This document shows, piece after piece, positions 28,676 to 37,477 of a stretch of 64,000 nt of DNA (its first letter is position 1; each line of letters begins with the position of its first letter). Both the position numbers and the translations under genes were made by a program. Where the stretch lies: positions 496,001-560,000 of the forward strand of contig NZ_JAIRAU010000001.1 of NCBI RefSeq assembly GCF_020073745.1. The letters run 5' to 3'. The DNA is from Nannocystis pusilla. GTDB taxonomy: Bacteria; Myxococcota_A; Polyangia; Nannocystales; Nannocystaceae. Under the pieces are notes generated by a model that saw only the letters and a list, made by a program, of their open reading frames with translations, ran no database searches and was not told the origin of the DNA.

Positions 28676-30466
28676 ATGTCCGCGCGCGTCATCGCCGGGC
28701 TGGCCGCAGTCGCCGCGGCGCTCGCGTGCGCGCCGGCGCTGCCGCGCAGCGTGCGTCCGCAGGCACAGGGGGGAGCGCAGGCGTGGCCGGACGTCGCCGC
28801 GCCGCTGCCGGCGCGTCCCGACGGCCGGCGCGACGCGGCGCTGATCGTCAGCGTCGAGGACTACGCGTTCATGGCCGATCGGCCAGGTGCGCACGCGGTC
28901 GCGGGCGCGTGGTACCGCTACCTGCACGAGGTCCGCGGGCTGCGGGCGCGGCAGATCCGCTGGCTGCGCGGCAGCGAGGTCACGGTGAAGGCGGTGCGAG
29001 AGGCGCTGTCGGCGATGCACTGGCGAGTCGGGCGCGACGCGATGCTGTGGCTGGTGTTCGTCGGGCACGCGGGCAGCCGGCCGGGCGCCGCCATGGGGAC
29101 GCTGCTGACCGCCGGGGTGACGACGCGCGACTGGACCGCGGGGGTGCCGGTCGAGTCGCTGCTGCGGACGGCCGGCCACGGGCTGCACCGCGAGCTGATC
29201 GCGGTGTTCGACGGCTGTCTGCCCGAAGGGACAGGTGCACCCGAAGCGGCGGGCCTGGCCGCGCCCGCGCTGCCGTCGCCGCCGCTGCGCGGTCCGCCGG
29301 GCCCGGGCGCCCCGGCGGTGCCGGGGTCGGGGTCGCTCGGCGACCTCGTGGCCGCGACGCGGCAGCGCGTGGAGGAGGACATGACGCGCCGCGGGCTCGA
29401 GCCGACCGACACGGTGGTGTTCACGCCCGGGGTCGGCGCGGGCTGCCGGGCGACGCTGCCCGGAGCCGACGCGCCGGCGCTGTCGTACCTGCTGCTCGGG
29501 GCGCTGCGCGGCTGGGCCGACGCGGACGGCGACGGCCGGGTCCGCGCCGCCGAGGCGCTGGCGTACGTCGACCTGGTCCTCCGGACAGGTTCGCAGGGCG
29601 CCGCGCGACCGCAAGCGCGCGGTGCCGACCTCACGCTGGCCCGCGACGCGCACGAGCGCGGGCCGGTGCCGGCAGGTGCGCGATCGGCCGGGGGGCAGGT
29701 CGACGACGCGGGGCCGCCCGAGAGCGGCGGGGTGTTCGTCGACGACCGCATGAACAAGATCGACCGCGGGCGCTTCATGATGGGCTGCCGGGCCCGCCGA
29801 GATCCCGCATGCGAGGCCGACGAGAAGCCGGCCCACGCGGTCTGGCTCGACAGCTTCGCGCTCGACGTCGACGAGGTCACGTGGAAGGACTACGAGGCGT
29901 GCGTGCGCGGGGGCGGCTGCTCGAAGGTGGCGCTGTCGCGCTGCGAGGTGTGGACCGGCGAGGCGTTCGTCCGCGGGGCGCCGCTGGCCGCGGAGTTCCT
30001 CGGCGAGGACCACCCGGTGGTCTGCGCGACGTGGGAGCAGGCGGCCGCCTACTGCGCGTGGAAGCGCAAGCGCCTGCCGACCGAGGCCGAGTGGGAGCGC
30101 GCGGCCCGGGGCGCCGAGGCCCGCGCGCAGTACCCGTGGGGCGACGCGCCGCCGTCGTGCGAGCGCGCCCACACGCACGAGTGCGGGCCCGCGACCGCGG
30201 CCGTCGGCCAGCGCCCCGCAGGCGCCAGCCCGGAGGGCATCCACGACCTCGCCGGCAACGCGTCGGAGTGGGTCGCCGACTGGTACGCGAAGCAGACCTA
30301 CCGCCGCGCGTTCAACCGCAACCCCCGCGGCCCGGACCGCGGCGAGGTCAAGGTGGTGCGCGGCGGCAGCTACTACGACGGCCCCGGCTTCCTGCGCGCG
30401 TCGTACCGCTACGGCCTCAGCCCGCAGTGGGGCTACGGGACGGTCGGCTTCCGCTGCGCGCGTTGA
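28676..30466 (+). CDS. Caspase-like peptidase fused to an FGE-sulfatase domain, exported
   Basis: The 596-residue protein has an N-terminal signal (AGLAAVAAALAC; the lipobox is imperfect, so lipoprotein or secreted). A C14 caspase-like domain spans about 52-330, with candidate His131 in LVFVGHAG and Cys181 in AVFDGCLPEG. A low-complexity Pro/Gly stretch (195-225) and a DADGDGRVRAAE calcium-loop-like segment follow. From about 345 there is an FGE/SUMF1-type domain: MNKIDRGRFMMGC, DVDEVTWKDYEACV, RLPTEAEWERAARG, PWGD, DLAGNASEWVADWY, VVRGGSYYD and GFRCAR. Peptidase activity and partner are unproven. An element copy directly follows the catalytic-Cys codon. Confidence 0.8.
   Translation: MSARVIAGLAAVAAALACAPALPRSVRPQAQGGAQAWPDVAAPLPARPDGRRDAALIVSVEDYAFMADRPGAHAVAGAWYRYLHEVRGLRARQIRWLRGSEVTVKAVREALSAMHWRVGRDAMLWLVFVGHAGSRPGAAMGTLLTAGVTTRDWTAGVPVESLLRTAGHGLHRELIAVFDGCLPEGTGAPEAAGLAAPALPSPPLRGPPGPGAPAVPGSGSLGDLVAATRQRVEEDMTRRGLEPTDTVVFTPGVGAGCRATLPGADAPALSYLLLGALRGWADADGDGRVRAAEALAYVDLVLRTGSQGAARPQARGADLTLARDAHERGPVPAGARSAGGQVDDAGPPESGGVFVDDRMNKIDRGRFMMGCRARRDPACEADEKPAHAVWLDSFALDVDEVTWKDYEACVRGGGCSKVALSRCEVWTGEAFVRGAPLAAEFLGEDHPVVCATWEQAAAYCAWKRKRLPTEAEWERAARGAEARAQYPWGDAPPSCERAHTHECGPATAAVGQRPAGASPEGIHDLAGNASEWVADWYAKQTYRRAFNRNPRGPDRGEVKVVRGGSYYDGPGFLRASYRYGLSPQWGYGTVGFRCAR
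29215..29234. repeat. Intragenic palindromic element next to the caspase Cys
   Basis: CTGTC...GACAG arms enclose TGCCCGAAGG. The codons read CLPEGTG, and the first is the putative catalytic Cys181. Confidence 0.5.
29571..29590. repeat. Intragenic palindromic element (bulged)
   Basis: ACCTGGTCC-TCC-GGACAGGT pairs over 8 bp if one G is bulged. It encodes DLVLRTG in the caspase/FGE gene, between the two domains. Confidence 0.45.
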
Positions 30467-30493
30467 CGACCTGGCGGAAGGGCATATCGAAAC

Positions 30494-30531
30494 GGGCATG
30501 TCCAATGGGGCATGCCCTGGAGGGCATGTCC
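30494..30531. terminator. Three alternating element half-sites between convergent genes
   Basis: GGGCATGTCC (30494-30503), GGGCATGCCC (30508-30517) and GGGCATGTCC (30522-30531) can form two mutually exclusive stems with loops AATG or TGGA, each with one G-T pair. They lie between the stops at 30466 and 30544. Confidence 0.7.
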
Positions 30532-30543
30532 CGGAGCGCAGGA

Positions 30544-32787
30544 TCAGCCGGCGCTGAGGAGGACGACCGGGCAGGAGGCGTTCTTCAGCACGCTCTCGAC
30601 GCGGTGGCCGAAGAAGGCGCGGGCCGCGACGGCGCGCAGGCTGCTGCCGAGCACGATGAGGTCGAAGCTGCCCTGCTCGGCCAGGCGGACGATGTCCTCC
30701 TCGGGGCGGGCGCCCTCGAGGACGACGGTCTCGACGCTGGCGCCGAACTTCTTGGCCCGCTCGGCCTCGCGGGCGACGATCTGCGCGCCGATCTCCTGCG
30801 GGCGGGCCGTGTCGACGTCGTTGGAGCCGGTGCGCGAGATGTGGACGATCGTGACCTCGGCCTTGGTGCTGGCCGCGAGGACAGCCGCGAGCTCGACGGC
30901 GTTCTTGCTGTACTCGGTGCCGACGGTCGGCACGAGGATCTTCTTCGGCGTCCACACGCGGTAGAGCTTGGGGCGGTCGCTCGATCGCCGCGCCGGCTCG
31001 CGCACGATCAGCGCCGGGCAGGGGGCCTTGTGGATGATGCGGTCGGCCATCGGCCCGAACAGCGACTCGGTGCCGCGGTGGACCTCGCCGAGCACCAGCA
31101 GCTCGTAGTCGCGCTGGGCCTCGGCCAGCACCTGCTCGGCCGGGTCGGCGTCGCTGACGATCTTGAGCTCGGGCCGCGAACCCTTGAGCAGCCGCAGCGG
31201 CCGGGCGATCCGCTCGAGCGCGCGCGAGCCCACGGCGCCGTAGCGGCGCACGCGGCGGCTCAGGAACCGCCACCACGGGGTCCGCACCGCCTGCGGGCGC
31301 GCGTACACGGCGGTGGCCTCGATCGGCTGCTCGTGGCTGAGGTAGCCGACGATCTGCGCCGGCAGGTCGACGCTGTGGGCGTGCCGGCTGACCAGGAGGA
31401 CGCGCCGGATCTGGCGCACGAAGCTGCTGGCGGCGATCGCCTCGGCCTCGAGCCGCTTGGCCTCGCTCTCGCCCATCTTGACCCGCGACAGCGCCCATCG
31501 CAGCATCGGCGGCGCCATCATCGAGGTCACGATCGCGACCATGACGATGATCGAGTAGAGCTCGATGGTGAGGATCCCGAGGCCGAGGCCGACGGTGGCG
31601 ACGACGATCTCCATGGCGCCGCGGGCGTTCATGCCGAAGCCCATGGCCAGCCGCTCCCAGTGCGAGAGGCCGGCGAAGGCGGCGCCGACATAGACGCCGG
31701 TGATCTTGCACGCGCAGGCGAGCCCCAACACGGCGAGGCCGACGAGCGCGACGTCGGGGTTGGCGAGCCGCGCGAGGTCGACCTTGACGCCGGCGGAGGC
31801 GAAGAAGATCGGGGCGAGGAAGGCGGCGGTGACGACCTCGAGCGTGTGCCCGACCTCGCGCCGGAACCGCGGCGCCTGGCCGGCGAGGATCCCGATCGCG
31901 AAGGCCCCGAGGACCGCCTCGATGCCCATCTGATGGGTCAGCGCGGCGGCCCCGAGCGCGAGGGCGATGACCAGCGAGGTCTGGGCGTTGACGCCGCCGA
32001 TCCGCTTGTCGACGCCGGAAATGATGCGCGCGACGATCGGCACGCCGACGGTCAGCATCACGCCCAAGAACACCAGCGCGCCGCCGACCGCCTCGGCGAC
32101 CGACAGCGGGTCGACCTTCCCGGCGGTCGCCAGGCCGGCGACGACCGCCAGCAAGATCCACCCGACGGTGTCGTCGGTCATCGCCGAGGCGAGGATCAAC
32201 TGACCGATGTCGCGGCGGATCAGCTTGAGGTCCATCAGGACCTTGGCGATCACCGGGACCGCGCAGATGCTCATCGACACCGCCATGAACAGCGCGAACA
32301 CCAGCCGCTTGTCGGGCGCGGCCAGATAGATGTCGGGCAAGAACCACCCGAACGTGGCCCCGGCCATCAGCGGGATGGAGATCCCGCAGCTGGAGATCAG
32401 CAGGGCGCTCTTGCCCCGGCGCTTGATCAGGCCGATGTCGGTCTCGAGGCCGGTGACGATGATGAGGAACAGGACGCCGAGCCACGACACCACCGACAGC
32501 AGATCGGCCTGGTGCTGGTCCCGCGGGAATACGTAGTGCTGCAGCTCCGGCGCCAGCGCGCCGAGCACCGACGGCCCCAGCAGCACCCCCGCCGCGAGTT
32601 CGCCGATCACCGCCGGCTGCTTCAGCTTGCGCATGATCTCGCCGAGCAGGCGCGCCGTCGCCAGCAGCACCGCCAGCTGCAACAGCAGCAGGAACACGGC
32701 GTGGTGCCCGAGAGACCTGAGGACGGCCTCGCCGTCGGCCGCGACCAGGGCCGCCGGCTCGGTGAGCAAGAACGCAGAACTCGACAT
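30544..32787 (-). CDS. KefB-type cation:proton antiporter with two USP domains (copy 2)
   Basis: The 747-residue CPA2 antiporter has about 12 helices to residue 420, including KQPAVIGELAAGVLLGPSVLG, the GLETDIGLIKRRGK loop and SAMTDDTVGWILL, where the paired acidic residues bind ions. Two universal-stress domains follow: about 455-610 (RRVLLVSRHAHSVD...LVLGEVHRG) and about 625-747 (KKILVPTVGTEYSKNAVELA...LIVLGSSLRAVAARAFFGHR). It is the third gene of an operon and a recent duplicate of the gene just upstream; the last 130 residues differ at only about five positions. It likely exchanges K+ or Na+ for H+; control by the USP domains is inference. Confidence 0.87.
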   Translation of the reverse strand: MSSSAFLLTEPAALVAADGEAVLRSLGHHAVFLLLLQLAVLLATARLLGEIMRKLKQPAVIGELAAGVLLGPSVLGALAPELQHYVFPRDQHQADLLSVVSWLGVLFLIIVTGLETDIGLIKRRGKSALLISSCGISIPLMAGATFGWFLPDIYLAAPDKRLVFALFMAVSMSICAVPVIAKVLMDLKLIRRDIGQLILASAMTDDTVGWILLAVVAGLATAGKVDPLSVAEAVGGALVFLGVMLTVGVPIVARIISGVDKRIGGVNAQTSLVIALALGAAALTHQMGIEAVLGAFAIGILAGQAPRFRREVGHTLEVVTAAFLAPIFFASAGVKVDLARLANPDVALVGLAVLGLACACKITGVYVGAAFAGLSHWERLAMGFGMNARGAMEIVVATVGLGLGILTIELYSIIVMVAIVTSMMAPPMLRWALSRVKMGESEAKRLEAEAIAASSFVRQIRRVLLVSRHAHSVDLPAQIVGYLSHEQPIEATAVYARPQAVRTPWWRFLSRRVRRYGAVGSRALERIARPLRLLKGSRPELKIVSDADPAEQVLAEAQRDYELLVLGEVHRGTESLFGPMADRIIHKAPCPALIVREPARRSSDRPKLYRVWTPKKILVPTVGTEYSKNAVELAAVLAASTKAEVTIVHISRTGSNDVDTARPQEIGAQIVAREAERAKKFGASVETVVLEGARPEEDIVRLAEQGSFDLIVLGSSLRAVAARAFFGHRVESVLKNASCPVVLLSAG

Positions 32788-32870
32788 GCTCACACTGTTT
32801 ATCACGAATCGATCTGCGTCACCTCGACGAATCCGCGCACGCCGGCACCCGACGGGGCCTCGCAGACCCA

Positions 32871-35153
32871 TCAGCCGGCGCTGAGCAGCACGACCGGACA
32901 GGGCGCGTTCTTCAGGACGTTCTCGACGCGGTGGCCGAAGAAGGCGCGAGCCGCGACGGCGCGCAAGCTGCTGCCGAGCACGATGAGATCGAAGCTGCCC
33001 TGCGCCGCGAGGCGGACGATATCCTCCTCGGGGCGGGCGCCCTCGAGGACGACGGTCTCGACGCTGGCGCCGAATTTCTTGGCCCGCTCGGCCTCGCGGG
33101 CGACGATCTGCGCGCCGATCTCGTGCGGGCGCGCCGTGTCGACGTCGTTGGAGCCGGTGCGCGAGATGTGGACGATCGTGACCTCGGCCCGGGTGCTGGC
33201 CGCGAGGACGGCCGCGAGCTCGACGGCGTTCTTGCTGTACTCGGTGCCGACGGTCGGCACGAGGATCTTCTTCGGCGACCACACGCGGTAGAGCGCCGGT
33301 AGCGTGGCCTGCAGCTTCGCCCCGCGTTCGGCGTCGTCCCCGCCGGCCACGGACGGCTCGCGCACGATCAGCGTCGGGCAGGGGGCCTTGTGAATGATGC
33401 GATCGGCCATCGGCCCGAACAGCGCCTCGGTGCCGCGGTGCGTCTCCCCGAGCACCAGCAGCTCGTAGTCGCGCTGGGCCTCGACCAGCACCTGCTCGGC
33501 CGGGTCAGGGTCGCTGATGAGCTTGAGCTCGGGTCGCGAGCCCTTCAGCAGCCGCAGCGGCCGGGCCATGCGGGCCAGCGCGCGCGCCCCGACGGCGCCG
33601 TAGCGGCGGCCGCGGGCGCTCCAGAACTTCCACCACGGGTTGTGCACCGCCTGCGGGCGGGCGTACGCGGCGGTGACCTCGATCGGCTGCTCGTGGCTGA
33701 GGTAGCCGATGATCTGCGCCGGCAGATCGACGCTGTGAGCGTGACGGCTGACCAGAAGGACGCGGCGGATCTGGCGGATGAAGCTGCTCGCAGCCATCGC
33801 CTCGGCCTCGAGCCGGGTGGCCTCGCTCTCGCCGATCTTCACCCGCGACAGCGCCCATCGCAGCATCGGCGGCGCCATCAGCGAGGTGATGATCGCGACC
33901 ACGACGATGATCGAATACAGCTCGATGGTGAGGATCCCGAGGCCGAGGCCGACGGTGGCGACGACCAGGCCCATGCCGCCGCGGGCGTTCATGCCGAAGC
34001 CCATGGCCAGGCGCTCCCAGTGGTGCAGGCCGGCCATCCACGCGCCGGCGTAGACACCGGTGATCTTGCACGCGCAGGCCAGCCCGAGCGCGGCGAGGCC
34101 GATGGTCGCGACCTCGGGGGTGGCGACGCTCCACAGGTCGACCTTGACGCCGGCGGAGGCGAAGAAGATCGGGGCGAGGAAGGCGTCGGAGGTCAGCTCG
34201 AGGTTGTGGCCGACCTCGCGGCGGAAGCGGGGCGCCTGCCCGACCAGGATGCCGACGGCGAACGCGCCGAGGACCGCCTCGATGCCCATCATGTGGGTGA
34301 GCGCGGCGCAGCCGAGCGCGAGGGCGATGACCAGCGAGAGCTGGGCGCTCGCGCCGCCGATCCGCTTGTCGACGCCGGAGACGATGCGTCCGACGATCGG
34401 CACGCCGATCGTCAGCATGACGCCGAGGAACAGCAGCGCGCCGCCGACAGCCTCGCCGACCGACAGCAGGTCGACGCTGCCCGCGGTCGCCAGGCCGGCG
34501 ACCACCGACAGCAAGATCCACCCGACCGTGTCGTCGATCATCGCCGAGGCGAGGATCAGCTGGCCGATGTCGCGCCGGATCAGCTTGAGGTCGATCAGGA
34601 CCTTGGCGATCACCGGGACGGCGCAGATCGCCATCGCCACGGACATGAACAGGCTGAAGACCAGCCGCTTCTCGGGGTGCGGCAGGTAGGCGTCGGGGAG
34701 GTACCAGCCGAAAGCGCCGCCTGCCAGCAGCGGGATGCTGATCCCGCAGCTCGAGATGAGCAGCGCGGTCTTGCCCCGGCGCTTGATCAGGCCGATGTCG
34801 GTCTCGAGCCCGGTGACGACGATGAGGAACAGGACGCCGAGCCACGACACCACCGAGAGCAGGTCGGCCTGGTGCTGCACCGGGGGGAAGATGTACTGCT
34901 GGACCTCGGGCGCGAGCACGCCGAGCACCGAGGGCCCGAGCAGCACGCCGGCGGCGAGCTCGCCGATCACCGCCGGCTGCTTGACCTTGCGCATCAGCTC
35001 GCCGATGAGCCGCGCGGCCGCCAGCAACACCGCGAGCTGCAGCAGCAGGATGACCACGGCGTGGTGGTCGAGCGCCTGAAGGATGGTCGGGCCGGTGCGG
35101 GACAGCTCCAGCGCGGGCTCGGTGAGGTGCTCGGTGGGCGAACCAAGAAACAT
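32871..35153 (-). CDS. KefB-type cation:proton antiporter with two USP domains (copy 1)
   Basis: The 760-residue paralogue of the downstream gene has the same order: CPA2 transporter (KQPAVIGELAAGVLLGPSVLG, SAMIDDTVGWILL; the first acidic site reads I-D-D against T-D-D in the copy), then two USP domains. It has a different N-terminus (MFLGSPTEHLTEPALELSRTGP) and a 13-residue longer region, including a linker with AGGDDAERGAKLQATLPA between the USP domains. It starts 6 bp after the ATPase stop, so the three genes form an operon. The 83-bp gap to copy 2 has no terminator. Strong nucleotide identity at the 3' ends suggests gene conversion. Confidence 0.87.
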   Translation of the reverse strand: MFLGSPTEHLTEPALELSRTGPTILQALDHHAVVILLLQLAVLLAAARLIGELMRKVKQPAVIGELAAGVLLGPSVLGVLAPEVQQYIFPPVQHQADLLSVVSWLGVLFLIVVTGLETDIGLIKRRGKTALLISSCGISIPLLAGGAFGWYLPDAYLPHPEKRLVFSLFMSVAMAICAVPVIAKVLIDLKLIRRDIGQLILASAMIDDTVGWILLSVVAGLATAGSVDLLSVGEAVGGALLFLGVMLTIGVPIVGRIVSGVDKRIGGASAQLSLVIALALGCAALTHMMGIEAVLGAFAVGILVGQAPRFRREVGHNLELTSDAFLAPIFFASAGVKVDLWSVATPEVATIGLAALGLACACKITGVYAGAWMAGLHHWERLAMGFGMNARGGMGLVVATVGLGLGILTIELYSIIVVVAIITSLMAPPMLRWALSRVKIGESEATRLEAEAMAASSFIRQIRRVLLVSRHAHSVDLPAQIIGYLSHEQPIEVTAAYARPQAVHNPWWKFWSARGRRYGAVGARALARMARPLRLLKGSRPELKLISDPDPAEQVLVEAQRDYELLVLGETHRGTEALFGPMADRIIHKAPCPTLIVREPSVAGGDDAERGAKLQATLPALYRVWSPKKILVPTVGTEYSKNAVELAAVLAASTRAEVTIVHISRTGSNDVDTARPHEIGAQIVAREAERAKKFGASVETVVLEGARPEEDIVRLAAQGSFDLIVLGSSLRAVAARAFFGHRVENVLKNAPCPVVLLSAG

Positions 35154-35159
35154 GGTGAA

Positions 35160-37238
35160 TCAGATCATGCTGCGCCAGCGGAGGTCGTGAGTGACCGGGC
35201 CGACGGCCGTCGGTCGGAGGGTGAGGAAGCCGCCGGGGCCGCCCTGGTCGACGAGGTGGCGCCGGCGCAGGTCGTCGATCTCGGGGCCGATGCCGCCGCC
35301 GGCGGTGCGCACGATCTCCTGCAGCTGGCCCTCGGTGAGCGCGCCGTGCTGCACGAGGCTGACCAACACCTGCCGCTGCGGCAGCGACAGGTCGTTGAGG
35401 GCGTTGCCGCGGCGGCGCGGCAGCGGGCGGACGAGGATGTCGTGCTCGGTCTTGGCGTCGAGCCGGGCCGAGAGCAGCCAGTAGTCGAGGGCCTGGCGCA
35501 GGTTGCCGCCGCACATCCGCTCGAGGTCGATGAACCACTCCTCGCCGGGGTCGGGCAGCATGTCGGCGCGGGTGAACGGGCGCCGCAGCCGCTGCAGCGC
35601 CGGCGCCCGTCGCTCGCGGAAGCGCAGGCCGAAGCCGCTGACGCGGTGGCGCGAGCGGATCATCGTCTCGATGAAGCGGCCGCTCTCGGCGGCGACGTCG
35701 ACGACCTGGCCGAAGTACAGCGGCAGCCGCAGGCAGGTCGCGAGCAACGTGGCGGCCGGCGCGGCCATCAGCACGATCCACAGCAGCGCCTCGTCGGTGG
35801 CGCGCACCATGTCGAGGAAGCCCTGCATGCGCGCGAGGCCCTCGGGCGTGCGCACGAACAGCTGCTCGGCGTTCTCGAGGATCAGCACCCGCCGCCCGCC
35901 GACCAGCGGGAGCAGCTGCGCGAACTCGGTGAAGCTGGTGGCGTAGGGGGTGCCGGTGGCCTCGCACATCGCGGCGCACAGCCGCGATTCGCTGGCGAGG
36001 TGCGGGCCCATGGAGATCCAGTGGACGGGCAGCTCGCCGTGCAGCTCGGCGCGCACGCGGTTGACGAGGGTGCGCTTGCCGGCGCCGCGATCGCCGGTGA
36101 CGAGCAGCGCGGTGCGCTGTCCTTCGAGCCATGTCTCGAAGACCTTGCGACACGGGACCTCGAGGCGCGGGCGCGGCTGGTAGAGGTCGGACAGGCCGAG
36201 CGGGACCTCGCCGAACAGGCGGCGGTAGATCGCGGGCAGGCGGCCCGCGCGGTCGTCCCCGGCGATCAAGAGGTCCCAGTAGCCGACGCGCGGGCCCTCG
36301 CCGGCGATGGTGCGGCGCACGTCCTGGGCCAGCTCGCGGACCAGCGGCGCGGCGCGGGTGTAGATGGCCGAGGCGCCGACGCGGGCGCGGTCGCGCTGGG
36401 CGCGGAGCCACGACGGCCGGGCCCGGGCCTCGCGCGCCGCCAGCTGCTGCATGACCTCGTCGGGCCGGTGGGCGCGCAGGGGAGCGAGGGCGTCGTCCAT
36501 GCGCGCCGAGCTCTCGCCGACGAACCACCCGAACAGGCGCCGGACGTCGCGAGCGCTGCGCTCGGACAGGGCGCGGACCAGGCGGATCGCGTGGCCGAGG
36601 CCGGTGTGGGCCGACTCGTCGCGGGCCTCGGCCTCGCGGCTGTCCTCGACGATGAAGAGGTGATAGTCGAGGACGGTCTCGATGCGCTCGAGCTCGGCCG
36701 CGGCCTCGCGCGCGAGCGCGGCCGCGCGCCGCGTCAGCTCCTCGATCAGCCCGCGGACGGGGACGGCGAAGATCTCGTCGAGCCAGCGGCGCAGCGGGAT
36801 CGCCATCTGCACCGGGCCGGCCTTCTCGGTCACGCCGGAGTCCTCGGCGGCGCGGTCGATGAAGTACAGCTCGGGCTCGTCGGCGACCGTGCGCGCGAGG
36901 TCGGTGAGCAGCCCGGCCGCCGCCAGCCCGCCGTCGAAGGCCGCGGCGGTGGCGGCGAGGGTGTCGCGGGCGGCGTGGATCGCGGGGCGGATGTCGTGCT
37001 CCAGCACCGCCCGCCAGCGCGTACGCGACAGCGGGTGCCGGTTGTCGTCGTCGGCCAGAGTGACGAGCGTCTCCTCCGGCGCGGTCGGCGGCTGCATCTG
37101 CTGCTCCAGCGTCAAGGCGACCTGCTCGAGGCCGCCGAGGCAATCTCCGTGCAAACGCTGGTCGAGCAGCTCGCCGGCCCGCCCCTGGAGCGCCGCGAAC
37201 CACTCAGCCAGCCGGGCGAGCTGAGGGTCGAGGATCAC
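35160..37238 (-). CDS. P-loop ATPase with C-terminal winged helix, antiporter-linked
   Basis: The 692-residue soluble protein is not assigned to a named family. Residues 1-370 are mostly helical, with charged, Leu/Ala-rich segments. Walker A is TGDRGAGKRTLVN near 380-390 and Walker B is RRVLILENAEQLF near 445-457, giving an AAA/STAND-type ATPase module. The C-terminal 70 residues (LSLPQRQVLVSLVQHGALTEGQLQEIV...) look like a winged helix. It leads an operon with the two antiporters, with a 6-bp gap. It could be an ATP-dependent sensor or regulator of them, or a separate transcription factor; neither is shown. An element-like copy lies at 36117-36135. Confidence 0.7.
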   Translation of the reverse strand: MILDPQLARLAEWFAALQGRAGELLDQRLHGDCLGGLEQVALTLEQQMQPPTAPEETLVTLADDDNRHPLSRTRWRAVLEHDIRPAIHAARDTLAATAAAFDGGLAAAGLLTDLARTVADEPELYFIDRAAEDSGVTEKAGPVQMAIPLRRWLDEIFAVPVRGLIEELTRRAAALAREAAAELERIETVLDYHLFIVEDSREAEARDESAHTGLGHAIRLVRALSERSARDVRRLFGWFVGESSARMDDALAPLRAHRPDEVMQQLAAREARARPSWLRAQRDRARVGASAIYTRAAPLVRELAQDVRRTIAGEGPRVGYWDLLIAGDDRAGRLPAIYRRLFGEVPLGLSDLYQPRPRLEVPCRKVFETWLEGQRTALLVTGDRGAGKRTLVNRVRAELHGELPVHWISMGPHLASESRLCAAMCEATGTPYATSFTEFAQLLPLVGGRRVLILENAEQLFVRTPEGLARMQGFLDMVRATDEALLWIVLMAAPAATLLATCLRLPLYFGQVVDVAAESGRFIETMIRSRHRVSGFGLRFRERRAPALQRLRRPFTRADMLPDPGEEWFIDLERMCGGNLRQALDYWLLSARLDAKTEHDILVRPLPRRRGNALNDLSLPQRQVLVSLVQHGALTEGQLQEIVRTAGGGIGPEIDDLRRRHLVDQGGPGGFLTLRPTAVGPVTHDLRWRSMI
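36117..36135. repeat. Degenerate palindromic element in the ATPase gene
   Basis: CTGTCC-TTCGAG-CCATGTC keeps two half-sites and a TTCG, with an alternative 6-bp stem TTCGAG/CTCGAA. It encodes the FETWLEGQ segment just before Walker A. Confidence 0.4.
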
Positions 37239-37384
37239 GGCCCGAGGATATCAGCTCGCGACCTCCCGGCGATGAAGGCGACGAAATGTGCGTCCTCGCG
37301 CCGACAGCGCGGATCAGCGGCTCCCTGAACAGGCGCACACCTGCGCGCCGCGCGATCGCGGAGCGGTGGGGTGAGCCTCGATGG

Positions 37385-37439
37385 CTGTCCCGAGAGACAT
37401 GTCAGTCCCGAGCGGACGACATGGCCCCGGGGACATATC
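37385..37439. repeat. Cluster of element half-sites upstream of the ATPase operon
   Basis: GCTGTCCCGAGAGACATGTC (37384-37403), GTCCCGAGCGGAC (37404-37416) and GACATGGCCCCGGGGACAT follow each other in 55 bp between the cytochrome stop (37478) and the ATPase start (37238). They may form alternative stems on the minus transcript: a terminator for the cytochrome gene or a leader for the ATPase. Confidence 0.55.
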
Positions 37440-37477
37440 GGTGACGCGTCGCGGACCACGGGGTCCGACGAAGCCGC

